In this document: positions 52,139 through 60,302 of the stretch, one piece after another | How the letters are laid out: each line of letters opens with the position of its first letter | Numbering within the stretch: the first letter of the stretch is position 1 | Assembly (NCBI GenBank): GCA_047630275.1 | Contig: JBLHVN010000001.1 | Location: 558,001-622,000 of the forward strand | DNA: 64,000 nt | Direction: 5' to 3' | DNA from: GCA-2720865 sp047630275 | GTDB lineage: Bacteria > Bdellovibrionota > Bacteriovoracia > Bacteriovoracales > Bacteriovoracaceae | The notes under the pieces: model-generated | Seen by the model: the letters and a program-made list of their open reading frames with translations, nothing else | Told to the model about the DNA's origin: nothing | Databases searched by the model: none | Translations under genes and position numbers: made by a program

Positions 52139-53974
52139 ATGCAAGAACTCGACAGTGTAGTCATCCGTTTCTCCGGCGATTCCGGGGACGGGATGCAATT
52201 AACTGGTACTCAATTTTCAAACACGTCAGCCCTCATGGGTAACGACATCGCAACCTTCCCAGATTTCCCTGCTGAAATTCGTGCTCCTATCGGAACCGTC
52301 GCAGGTGTTTCGGGATTCCAAGTTCATATTGGTGCCAATGAAATTAACACTCCAGGGGACGAACCTGATGTATTGATTGCCATGAACCCTGCTGCTCTTA
52401 AAGCGAACCTTCGTTCGGTTAAAAGAGGCGGAACAATTATTTTGAATATTGATTCATTCGATGAAAAAAATATTAAGAAAGCTGGTTACGAGGGATCTCC
52501 TCTTGGAACTCCTGAGATGGAAGGCTTTAATGTGATTGAAGCACAGATCACAGGGCAGACTCTAAAGGCCCTTGAAGATTCTGAACTAGATAATAAATCA
52601 AAAGCTCGTTGTAAAAACTTTTACGCTCTTGGAATGACATATTTTATGTACGGAAGAGAGATGGAGCAAACCATTAAATGGGTTGAGGAAAAGTTTGGAA
52701 AGAAGCCTGAGCTAGTGGCAGCTAACGTTGCTGCCCTAAAAGCAGGTTGGAACTTTGCCAATACTATCGAGGCCATCGGAACAGCTTATAAAGTTCCTAA
52801 AGCTAAGATCACTCCTGGTAAATACAGACAGATCAACGGGAACACTGCCACTGCGTGGGGATTCATTCAAGCTGCTAAATCAGCTGGTCTTGATCTATTC
52901 CTAGGATCATATCCAATTACTCCTGCTTCAGATGTTCTTCACGAATTATCAAAGCATAAGAATATGGGCGTAAAAACTTTTCAAGCAGAAGATGAAATTG
53001 CTGCTTGTTGTTCGGCCATTGGTGCTAGCTTTGCTGGCGCTTTGTCACTGACAACTTCTTCAGGACCAGGGATCGCCCTTAAAGGTGAAGCCCTAGGCCT
53101 GGCCATGATCTACGAACTCCCAATGGTTTGTGTGAATGTTCAAAGAGGGGGACCTTCAACGGGACTACCTACTAAAACTGAGCAATCAGACTTAAATCTT
53201 TGCATGTATGGAAGAAACGGTGAATCTCCAATGATTGTTGTGGCTGCTTCAAAACCAGGTGACTGTTTTGAAATGGCTTATGAGTCAGCAAGACTAGCTC
53301 TAGAGACTATGACTCCAGCCATGCTTTTAACTGATGGTTATATTGCTAACGGTGCAGAGCCATGGAAGATTCCTGATCTAACTAAAGAATTTGGACCTAT
53401 CAAACATAAGCAACTCAAAGGCCCTAAGCCTGAAGGTGAAGAATTCTTGGCCTATAGCCGTGATGAAAACCTTGCTCGTCCATGGGCCATCCCTGGTCAA
53501 GCTGGTTATGAGCACAGAGTTGGTGGTCTAGAAAAAGCTGATGGGACAGGAAATGTTTCTTATGATCCTGATAACCATGAGCATATGGTTAAGTTAAGAC
53601 AAGAGAAGATTGATCGCGCAGCTTCTTTAATCCCTCAGCAAAAGCTAGAAGGGGAAGAAACTGGAGACATCTTACTTGTTAGTTGGGGCGGAACTTATGG
53701 AGCCACGAGAATGGCCGTTAAGACTCTTCAAGAGCAAGGGAAGAAAGTCTCTCTTTGTCATCTTAAGTACATCAATCCTATGCCAAGTAACTTAGAGACT
53801 ATCTTTAAAGGTTTCAAAAAGATTATTGTGGCAGAACTTAATAATGGTCAGATGAAAGCAATCATTAACGGCAAATATGAATGTGGTGCTCTTGGATACT
53901 CAAAGATTCAAGGACTACCATTTAAGATTTCTGAATTAGTAACAATGCTAAATCAAGAACTAGAGACACTCTAA
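52139..53974 (+). CDS. korA: 2-oxoacid:ferredoxin oxidoreductase, fused gamma-alpha subunit (KorA-like)
   Basis: With KorB this enzyme interconverts 2-oxoglutarate and succinyl-CoA using ferredoxin. The first 200 residues are the gamma domain ('VVIRFSGDSGDGMQLTGTQ', 'FPAEIRAPIGTVAGVSGFQ'). Residues from about 230 form the alpha, thiamine-pyrimidine domain ('FLGSYPITPASDVLHELSKH', then 'TFQAEDEIAACCSAIGASFA'). The ATG at 52139 has AAGGA seven bases upstream; the frame extends to TTG 52091. The fused form is typical of KorA in aerobes. The exact 2-oxoacid is inferred from family resemblance. Confidence 0.9.
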   Translation: MQELDSVVIRFSGDSGDGMQLTGTQFSNTSALMGNDIATFPDFPAEIRAPIGTVAGVSGFQVHIGANEINTPGDEPDVLIAMNPAALKANLRSVKRGGTIILNIDSFDEKNIKKAGYEGSPLGTPEMEGFNVIEAQITGQTLKALEDSELDNKSKARCKNFYALGMTYFMYGREMEQTIKWVEEKFGKKPELVAANVAALKAGWNFANTIEAIGTAYKVPKAKITPGKYRQINGNTATAWGFIQAAKSAGLDLFLGSYPITPASDVLHELSKHKNMGVKTFQAEDEIAACCSAIGASFAGALSLTTSSGPGIALKGEALGLAMIYELPMVCVNVQRGGPSTGLPTKTEQSDLNLCMYGRNGESPMIVVAASKPGDCFEMAYESARLALETMTPAMLLTDGYIANGAEPWKIPDLTKEFGPIKHKQLKGPKPEGEEFLAYSRDENLARPWAIPGQAGYEHRVGGLEKADGTGNVSYDPDNHEHMVKLRQEKIDRAASLIPQQKLEGEETGDILLVSWGGTYGATRMAVKTLQEQGKKVSLCHLKYINPMPSNLETIFKGFKKIIVAELNNGQMKAIINGKYECGALGYSKIQGLPFKISELVTMLNQELETL

Positions 53975-53983
53975 GAGGCAATT

Positions 53984-54985
53984 ATGACTGAGAATCCAAC
54001 TTATAAGAAAAAAGATTTTATTAGTGATCAGGAAGTCCGCTGGTGTCCTGGTTGTGGTGATTATGCAATTCTTTCATCGGTTCAATTAGCGATGACAAAG
54101 ATTGGAAAGAAAAAAGAAGATATGGTTTTCGTTTCGGGGATCGGTTGTTCTTCACGTTTTCCTTACTATATGAACACTTATGGAATGCACACTATTCACG
54201 GTAGAGCGCCAGCATTTGCTACTGCGATTAAGGCAACAAACCCTAACTTAGAAGTTTGGCAGATCACAGGTGACGGTGATGGTCTTTCTATTGGTGGGAA
54301 TCATTTGATCCATGTGATCAGAAGAAACGTGAACATCAATATTATTCTTTTTAATAATGAGATCTACGGACTAACAAAAGGTCAGTACTCACCAACTTCA
54401 GAGCCAGGGCTAAATACAAAATCAAGTCCATTTGGTTCTCTTGATAGATCATTCAACCCAGCTAGTTTAGCACTAGGTGCTGGTTCAACTTTCTATGCTA
54501 GAACAATTGATACAGACCCTAAGCATATGACTGATATCTTTGTTGAAGCTTCAAAACATGAGGGAACTTCTTTTATTGAAGTCTTCCAAAACTGTGTGAT
54601 CTTTAACGATAAGGTTCATGATGCTCAAACAAATAGAGCAACAAGAGATGATCATACTGTTCGTCTTGAAAATGGAAAGCCTCTTATCTTTGGTAAAGAT
54701 AAAGATAAAGGGATTCGTATTGTTAACAACAAGCCTGAAGTGGTTTTGTTAGCTGATGTTAAAGAAGAAGAGCTCTTTATTCACGATGAAACAAATCCAA
54801 TTTCAGCTCAAATTCTAGCCTCAATGAAAGGGGAGCTTCCGGTTCCTCTTGGAGTCTTAAGAAGAGTTTCTGACGTTGTTTATGATCAGCAGTTAAATGA
54901 TCAGATCAAAGCTGTTAAGGAATCTAAGGGAGAAGGTGATATGACCGCTCTTTTAAATTCTGGCGACACTTGGATCGTAGAATAA
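53984..54985 (+). CDS. korB: 2-oxoacid:ferredoxin oxidoreductase beta subunit (KorB-like)
   Basis: The thiamine-diphosphate subunit. Cluster cysteines are seen in 'WCPGCGDYA' (C21, C24), 'GIGCSSRFPYY' and 'FQNCVIFND'. The ThDP motif is 'ITGDGDGLSIGGNHLIHVIR', ending in 'NINIILFNN'. The 333 residues are typical. It lies nine bases after korA, so the two are co-translated in stoichiometry. No ferredoxin gene is adjacent. Confidence 0.92.
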   Translation: MTENPTYKKKDFISDQEVRWCPGCGDYAILSSVQLAMTKIGKKKEDMVFVSGIGCSSRFPYYMNTYGMHTIHGRAPAFATAIKATNPNLEVWQITGDGDGLSIGGNHLIHVIRRNVNINIILFNNEIYGLTKGQYSPTSEPGLNTKSSPFGSLDRSFNPASLALGAGSTFYARTIDTDPKHMTDIFVEASKHEGTSFIEVFQNCVIFNDKVHDAQTNRATRDDHTVRLENGKPLIFGKDKDKGIRIVNNKPEVVLLADVKEEELFIHDETNPISAQILASMKGELPVPLGVLRRVSDVVYDQQLNDQIKAVKESKGEGDMTALLNSGDTWIVE

Positions 54986-55043
54986 GACTAACCTTGACAA
55001 AAAAGCTTCTGCTCCCATTTTATGGGAGTAGGAGAATCTCTTT

Positions 55044-55235
55044 ATGACAAAAGCTATTCAAATTAATGATGTATATATAAGCGGTAGAAAAAAGATGGTT
55101 CCTATGATCAAGGGAATCTTAAGCGTCGATACAGAAGCGGCCATTGATCTTTTTAGAAAGGCTGCTGAAGCCACGGATAAAACCGCCCCAAAGCCTAAAA
55201 ACACAGAAAAATCAAAGACTTGTAAGCCTAAATAA
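55044..55235 (+). CDS. Small hypothetical protein (63 residues)
   Basis: A clear AGGAG site lies nine bases before ATG, supporting a real gene. The product is basic, helical in the middle ('TEAAIDLFRKAAEATDK') with a K/P-rich tail. There is no signal or membrane segment. A CTCCCA/TGGGAG hairpin (55012-55028) sits between korB and this gene; without a T-run it may attenuate or stabilise rather than end transcription. No family is recognised. Confidence 0.5.
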   Translation: MTKAIQINDVYISGRKKMVPMIKGILSVDTEAAIDLFRKAAEATDKTAPKPKNTEKSKTCKPK

Positions 55236-55248
55236 AATACCAAATCCC

Positions 55249-55276
55249 TAAGTTAAATTCGCAATACTTCCGATAG
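55249..55276 (+). promoter_or_regulatory. Weak sigma-28-like promoter before 55307
   Basis: TAAGTTAA, 12 bases, TCCGATAG (55269-55276). Two -10 mismatches and a changed -35 make this the weakest member of the group. Confidence 0.35.
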
Positions 55277-55306
55277 GTTAGGATAACTTCAAAGGTGGGA
55301 GAACCT

Positions 55307-56437
55307 ATGAATGGTCAGAAGAAAAGATGGCTTCAAGTCGTCGGGTCGGTATCGTTAGTCTTAACTGTGTTATTTGCTTTCACTCATTGCGTGGTTCAAT
55401 CACCAAAGAAGACGGCTCGAAAGGCCAGCTCGACCTCTACTCAAGATATCAATAACACCTCTAATACGGGCAATACTGGAAATACCGGAAATACAGGAAA
55501 CACCGGTGGAAATAATACGGCAGCGGCAGAGGACTTCTTTAATCAAACAGTGAAGACGACCTTTGAAGCGAATTGTATGTTTTGTCATGATCTCCCTCAG
55601 AACAATCCTCCAGTTCCAGGTCCCGTTACTATTTATGATTATCAAACTATGAAGGGCATGATGATGACCGGAACTTCAGGGGCGCAAAATAGCCTTATGA
55701 ATAAGATCCAAGCCCAGCCTTCTCACACAGGTGGGAACAGATGCCCGGGCGGAGTTAATGATCCCATTTGTGATGTCATCATGGAATGGTATGAATTAGA
55801 AAACCCAGGTTCAAATACTGGGGGAAATAATAATCCAGGAACACCAACCGGTGATGTTTTAGATATAACAGCTCTTGGTAAAGTTACAGGATGGGGTGCC
55901 AATCCAAATGACGTTAATGAACTTGTAACTGTTAAGTTTTATATTGATGGTGAGCAAGGTGGGACCGGAACTTTTATAGGTTCAACTATAGCAGCGAACC
56001 CTGGCTTTAATGGGGGCTATGCTGGTACTCACGCCTTTCAGTTTTATATTCCTTTAAGCTATAGAGACGGAACCACACATCAATTATATGTCTATGCTAG
56101 TTCAAATAATCAAGATTATTTAATGGCCCAGACCCCGTGGACCTTTGCCGCTTATACAACTTCAAGTGCAGGTTTTAATTTCTATCAACAAAATTTAAAG
56201 CCACTTCTAGATGCTCAGTGTGCTAGTTGCCATGGAGTTAACTACGATCTTCACTTTAACAACCTTCTTGAGCCAACTCCTGCTGATGGAGGCTCGGCCA
56301 CAAATAATCAATTGGTAAGAATGCCCGCTGGTAGTTTTAATGGCCTTGGTCATCCGGGTGGAAATATCTGTGGAAGTGTTAACGGCTCACCATGTGACCT
56401 TATTCAACAGTGGTGGACAATCGAATTTGGTAATTAG
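55307..56437 (+). CDS. Exported protein with two c-type haem motifs
   Basis: From ATG 55307 a hydrophobic signal ends in 'FAFTHC28', a poor but possible lipobox. A linker with four tandem NTG triplets ('NTGNTGNTGNTGG') follows. Two CxxCH haem-attachment motifs occur: C90-M-F-C93-H94 and C305-A-S-C308-H309, each followed by a similar stretch ending near 'CDVIMEWYE' or 'CDLIQQWWT'. A beta-sandwich-like domain lies between. It is probably a periplasmic or surface dihaem cytochrome-like protein; the repeated design suggests internal duplication. The electron partner is unknown. Confidence 0.7.
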   Translation: MNGQKKRWLQVVGSVSLVLTVLFAFTHCVVQSPKKTARKASSTSTQDINNTSNTGNTGNTGNTGNTGGNNTAAAEDFFNQTVKTTFEANCMFCHDLPQNNPPVPGPVTIYDYQTMKGMMMTGTSGAQNSLMNKIQAQPSHTGGNRCPGGVNDPICDVIMEWYELENPGSNTGGNNNPGTPTGDVLDITALGKVTGWGANPNDVNELVTVKFYIDGEQGGTGTFIGSTIAANPGFNGGYAGTHAFQFYIPLSYRDGTTHQLYVYASSNNQDYLMAQTPWTFAAYTTSSAGFNFYQQNLKPLLDAQCASCHGVNYDLHFNNLLEPTPADGGSATNNQLVRMPAGSFNGLGHPGGNICGSVNGSPCDLIQQWWTIEFGN

Positions 56438-56439
56438 TT

Positions 56440-57591
56440 TTACTGAAAGCTATTCCAGATACGGATATCTTTAAACCAATTGGTGCTTGAAAGAGCAGCT
56501 CTTAGGTTTGCTGCAAGAGCTTCACTTTTATCCTTATTGATCTCTTCGTTTATTAAGAAGAGGTCAACTAGCACTCTTCCTCCTAAGTAATGAAACTGAA
56601 TCTCAATAAGCTTTGGAGCCTCTTCAATCTTCTCCCAATTCTCTCTGACTAATGCTTCAAGAGTAGGTCTTAAAGGAAGAAGTGACAGTGGAGAGTGTTG
56701 ATAGGCATCTGATCTATCATCTTCAACATCTGTGTGAACAGTGACATCTTCTATATCATCAAAGCCTTCCATCAACTCTTTCATCACCCAAGAGGAGATC
56801 TCATGACCTTCGCTTACAGTGATAAGAGGTGAGACTTGAATATTAACGTCGAGAACCGCTTTGTTCCCATGATAGCGGCTTCTTAAATCGTGCATACTTA
56901 AAACCCCAGGAACTCCTAGAATGGTCTTTTTAACTTCTGCCAGCTGAGCATCAGGAAGGCTTGTATCGACAAGCTCTTTGATACTTGAATAAAGAAAGTC
57001 CCAGCCAACCTTCCCAATAAAGATTGAGACAACTACCGATGCTAAGGCGTCCATATACAGGACACCAAAGGAAGTAAGGATAGCGCCAAAAAGAACTACG
57101 ATAGTCGTGATAGCATCACTTCTTGAATGCCAAGCATTGGCAATAAGAAGCTGAGAGTTGAGGTCTTCTCCAACCTTTTTTGAATACCTAAAGATGATTT
57201 CTTTTCCTGCGATTGAGACGATGGCCACGACGAAGACAGGCCAAGAGGGAAGCTCTTGAGAGCCTCCGGCCACGAATCTTTGAACGGTTTCAAATAAGAG
57301 AGCTCCACCAGTAGCAATCAATATCGCCCCAAGAACTACGGTTCCTAATGTTTCAAAACGACCATGGCCATAAGGGTGTTCATCATCTGGTTCTTCGTTG
57401 GAGACCTTTGCAATAATAAGAACAAAGGCATCAGTGACTAAGTCAGTTAGGCTATGGAGTCCATCAATGACAAGTGCGTGAGAGTGAAAAAGACTTCCCG
57501 TGATGATCTTTAAGATTCCAAGGAGTAGATCTACGGCCGAACCGATTAGGGTTACTTTTTTAGCGGCTGCTTGTTTCTCTTTAAGATTCAA
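56440..57591 (-). CDS. Cation diffusion facilitator (CDF) family metal exporter
   Basis: Six membrane helices and CDF motifs are present: 'HSHALVIDGLHSLTDLVTD' with metal-site H/D pairs, 'DDEHPYGHGRFETLGT', and 'IANAWHSRSDAITTIVVLFG' for the second metal site. A cytoplasmic ferredoxin-like C-terminal domain follows ('LSMHDLRSRYHGNKAVLDVN'), extended by about 80 residues beyond typical FieF. It exports Zn2+, Fe2+ or similar by proton antiport; which metal is not determinable. It overlaps the upstream gene by 11 bases. Confidence 0.9.
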   Translation of the reverse strand: MNLKEKQAAAKKVTLIGSAVDLLLGILKIITGSLFHSHALVIDGLHSLTDLVTDAFVLIIAKVSNEEPDDEHPYGHGRFETLGTVVLGAILIATGGALLFETVQRFVAGGSQELPSWPVFVVAIVSIAGKEIIFRYSKKVGEDLNSQLLIANAWHSRSDAITTIVVLFGAILTSFGVLYMDALASVVVSIFIGKVGWDFLYSSIKELVDTSLPDAQLAEVKKTILGVPGVLSMHDLRSRYHGNKAVLDVNIQVSPLITVSEGHEISSWVMKELMEGFDDIEDVTVHTDVEDDRSDAYQHSPLSLLPLRPTLEALVRENWEKIEEAPKLIEIQFHYLGGRVLVDLFLINEEINKDKSEALAANLRAALSSTNWFKDIRIWNSFQ

Positions 57592-57949
57592 GCACTAAGT
57601 CCATGCTGTACTTTTCAGAGACATCTTCAAGGATCTGATTTATTTGAGAAGCGTTTAAGATTTGACCCACAACATTTAGTTTGGAAAATGCAGAAACACA
57701 ACCTGACTCGCATTTGACGTCACCAGTGATAAACTTTACTTTTTTTAAGGGCTCTAGGTTGGAAAAGTTTGAAAGCCATTTTACAAATTCTTCAAGCTTC
57801 TTTTGAGCGTCAGTATAAAGTTCTTCTTTGCTAGAGTTGCTATTGAAGAGAAAGCGGCCTGAGTCCATCTTTTTTTCATTGATAAGAATCTCAATGACTC
57901 CGCTGTCTTTGATATAGAGAGAATTATTTAAACATTTAGGGCAATACAT
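57581..57949 (-). CDS. Hypothetical protein with zinc-ribbon-like cysteines
   Basis: The 122-residue protein begins 'MYCPKCLNN' (C-x2-C) and has a second pair, 'VKCESGCVS' (C-x3-C), near residue 80, so it could bind one zinc. It is helical between them. There is no signal peptide. The overlap with the CDF transporter gene suggests translational coupling and perhaps a metal-related role, which is inference. No family is recognised. Confidence 0.55.
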   Translation of the reverse strand: MYCPKCLNNSLYIKDSGVIEILINEKKMDSGRFLFNSNSSKEELYTDAQKKLEEFVKWLSNFSNLEPLKKVKFITGDVKCESGCVSAFSKLNVVGQILNASQINQILEDVSEKYSMDLVLES

Positions 57950-57998
57950 AATAGGCCATCCGTACTCTTACTGGTGATTACTTGTTAACCATTGTAAG

Positions 57999-58937
57999 AT
58001 GAAACTTGGTATTAATCTATGGGAAAGCCCTTTCCTCTTAATGGATGGCGTCATGATACAAGAACATAAATTTTTAAAAATGCACGATGGAATTGAGTTG
58101 CATGCAAGGATACAGGAGACTGGCTCTCCTGTTTGGCTTATTAAAACACACGGGATTGGAGAGCATTTAGAAAGGCATAATTATATTACCGATCTATTTG
58201 GTAAAGATTTTAATATTTTTCAATACGATCTAAGAGGCCATGGACGTTCAATGGGCGAGTCCGGCTATATTGAAGATTTCAATATTTATATGGAAGACTT
58301 AGCAGAGATTGTTAATTTTCTAAAGAAGCATTATAAGATGCAACGCTTTGTTATGGTGGCCCATAGTATGGGGGCCTTAATCAATTGCGGTTACTTAAAA
58401 GATTTTGCATGTGAAGATTTTTATCCTGAAAGAGTTTTCTTTAATGCACCACCTGTTGGTTTCCCCGGGGCCCTTGGGCAAATGATCCGCATGTCACCGC
58501 TTCCTATCTTTAAAAATCTATCTAAACTTCCTTACAGTATAAAGCTTGGAGGCTTAGTTGACTTAAACTACCTCTCTCATGATCCGCATATAAAAGAAGA
58601 TTATCTTGAAGATGAGTTAAACCATAAAAAACTTCATACTAAACTTCTGCTTCAAATGGTGAAGTCTAGTCAGGATGTTTTTTCTTCAGCAATCAAGCCA
58701 AGGTGCCCAGGTTTTATTACTGTGGGCTCAGATGACCGTGTGGTCCACGCTCCTTCGTTGATGGATTATTTTAACCTCATTGAAAAAGACTTTGACCTTA
58801 AGGTTTTTAATGGGGCTTATCATGAAATCCATAATGAAATAGAAAAATATAGAAAGCCTTACTTTGCTCATATGAAAAATGTCTTGATGGAATGTTTTTA
58901 CCGTCCACCTGAAGATTTAGAGGATATTGTTCACTGA
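57999..58937 (+). CDS. Alpha/beta hydrolase (monoacylglycerol lipase/lysophospholipase type)
   Basis: The serine nucleophile elbow is in 'FVMVAHSMGALINCGYL', the oxyanion region in 'KTHGIGEHLERHNYI', the aspartate in 'VGSDDRVVHAPS', and the histidine in 'FNGAYHEIHNEIEKYR', as in monoglyceride lipases and PldB-type enzymes. ATG 57999 gives 312 residues; ATG 58053 would match the family's usual beginning ('MIQEHKFLKMHDGIELHARI') and may be the real start. Its stop overlaps the next start (TGATG). Confidence 0.87.
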   Translation: MKLGINLWESPFLLMDGVMIQEHKFLKMHDGIELHARIQETGSPVWLIKTHGIGEHLERHNYITDLFGKDFNIFQYDLRGHGRSMGESGYIEDFNIYMEDLAEIVNFLKKHYKMQRFVMVAHSMGALINCGYLKDFACEDFYPERVFFNAPPVGFPGALGQMIRMSPLPIFKNLSKLPYSIKLGGLVDLNYLSHDPHIKEDYLEDELNHKKLHTKLLLQMVKSSQDVFSSAIKPRCPGFITVGSDDRVVHAPSLMDYFNLIEKDFDLKVFNGAYHEIHNEIEKYRKPYFAHMKNVLMECFYRPPEDLEDIVH

Positions 58938-59350
58938 TGAAGGATTTAAAAAAATGGCTTGAAGAAGCGAGTGAAATCGCCCCAGAGATCGTCGACTGGA
59001 TCGGTATCTATTTTAAAGCTTCTTATTTAAATGGTGAAGAGAGTACCGACTTAGTCTTAGGTCCCTTTATTGGAGAGCCTACAGATCATACTAGGATCTC
59101 TATCGACCGCGGTATGTGTGGCCTTGCTCTTAGAGAAGAAAGAATTGTGAATGTTGCGGACGTCAGAGTGGAAAGCGATCATATTGCTTGTAGCTTAAGC
59201 ACGAGATCAGAACTTGTGATTCCCCTCGAGGGACCTAATGGTGAGTTCATCGCTGAACTTGATATTGATAGCAATACTCTAAATGCCTTTACTCCTGAAC
59301 TTGAAAAAAGGTTTATTGAATTTTCTAAGAGTTTTAAATACTCGAAATAA
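58937..59350 (+). CDS. GAF-domain free-methionine-R-sulfoxide reductase-like protein
   Basis: The domain matches fRMsr (YebR type): 'DWIGIYF', 'LVLGPFIGEPTDHTRI', 'RGMCGLALREERIVNVADV', 'DHIACSLSTRSELVIPLEG' and 'ELDIDS'. Two of the three cysteines common in the family are kept (in GMCG and HIACS). The first, usually in the block after 'GPF', is replaced ('PTDHTRI'). It may therefore still reduce free methionine-R-sulfoxide, but regeneration may differ. It is co-translated with the hydrolase gene and overlaps the convergent amidotransferase gene by 17 bases. Confidence 0.8.
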   Translation: MKDLKKWLEEASEIAPEIVDWIGIYFKASYLNGEESTDLVLGPFIGEPTDHTRISIDRGMCGLALREERIVNVADVRVESDHIACSLSTRSELVIPLEGPNGEFIAELDIDSNTLNAFTPELEKRFIEFSKSFKYSK

Positions 59351-59984
59351 ATTTCTTTAAAAGGTAAAGGCCATCTTTTAGGCCTTTTTCTTTTTCATCA
59401 ATACTAAGTTCAATCTTAATTTCATGTTTAATAAAGAATTCAGATCCTTCAGGGTGAGACTGGCAGCTAAAGTAAGGCAGGCTTTTATGTCTTAGAAATT
59501 CAAAAGGAGAGTCCTTTGAAGTCCCAATCACTTCAAGGTCTGGAGAAAGAGATTCGATTTGATAATTATGGGCGGTAAAGAGTGAAAGAGTATTCTTTTC
59601 TATACCAAAAAGGCTTTTATTTAACTGAACTTCTCTAACTCCTTCTAGGCATCTATTCATTGCATTTCTTTGAAGCTGAGATCCAAAAGCATGGGCCATC
59701 AATTGGTGGGTAAAACAAATACCAAAGACAGGAATCCCTTTTTTTAATTGTTCTAAAAGATAAGTGGCGAGGGGACTATGCCAGTGAGAGCCGTCTCCAA
59801 TATTTGAATGACTCCCAAGAGCGATGATTCCATCAGGCTCGCCTTCATAGCTTAGGCCTTCAAGTCCATACTTAGGAAAATTATGGTAACTCAAGTTCTC
59901 TTCAACTTCTCTAGCTAAGCGGTTGAAGCAAGTATAGGCCGGGTCTTTTATTGAGCAATCAATGATGGCCAAGGATTTTTTCAT
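59334..59984 (-). CDS. Class I glutamine amidotransferase-like protein
   Basis: The catalytic cysteine lies in 'GIPVFGICFTHQLMAHAFG', and the His-Glu of the triad is in 'YFSCQSHPEGSEFF'. The 216 residues form a complete stand-alone GATase1 domain like those releasing ammonia for GMP or other syntheses. No synthase partner is adjacent, so it might act on gamma-glutamyl compounds or be an orphan. It is translated from an ATG at 59984. Confidence 0.8.
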   Translation of the reverse strand: MKKSLAIIDCSIKDPAYTCFNRLAREVEENLSYHNFPKYGLEGLSYEGEPDGIIALGSHSNIGDGSHWHSPLATYLLEQLKKGIPVFGICFTHQLMAHAFGSQLQRNAMNRCLEGVREVQLNKSLFGIEKNTLSLFTAHNYQIESLSPDLEVIGTSKDSPFEFLRHKSLPYFSCQSHPEGSEFFIKHEIKIELSIDEKEKGLKDGLYLLKKFISSI

Positions 59985-60096
59985 TTTATTAAAGCTTTTG
60001 TCTGTAGGTTAGGGGTTTCAATATTATCTCCAAGAACTTCACATGGGAAAAAGAAAAGCATCCCCATATTTATAGCATTTCTAGGCCCATAAGAGC

Positions 60097-60123
60097 CCCA
60101 TAGAGCTGTCCTAGCTCTATGGG
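60097..60123. promoter_or_regulatory. Perfect 11-bp hairpin
   Basis: CCCATAGAGCT (60097-60107) and AGCTCTATGGG (60113-60123) flank GTCCT. No T-run follows in either direction, so it is more likely an operator or RNA stem than a terminator. Confidence 0.45.
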
Positions 60124-60220
60124 CGAATCAAGAGCCTCTATGATTTAAGCGCGGCAATCAGCTTATTTATCGTATAAATATCAGGTAGTTAGAGACCAAC
60201 TAAAGTGGTCAAAAAACCCT

Positions 60221-60247
60221 TAAATGATTCAGTTAATATCCCGATAA
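60221..60247 (+). promoter_or_regulatory. Sigma-28 (FliA)-like promoter before 60303
   Basis: TAAATGAT (60221-60228), 11 bases, CCCGATAA (60240-60247). Spacing equals the consensus; seven of eight -10 bases match. Confidence 0.65.
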
Positions 60248-60302
60248 GCTAACGAGGTGGACTCTTATGGAGTCCCTAAATTTTTAGCAACTTAGGAGTA
60301 CA

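Larger units (their letters stand above)
59985..60302. other. Intergenic region with a hairpin and a sigma-28-like promoter
   Basis: About 320 bases between divergent genes. It has an 11-bp hairpin at 60097-60123 and a sigma-28-like promoter at 60221-60247. No ORF is supported. Confidence 0.6.

Noticed and set aside
55012..55028. Terminator after korB
   Set aside because: CTCCCA/TGGGAG is a good stem, but no T-run follows and the ribosome site of the next gene lies directly behind it.
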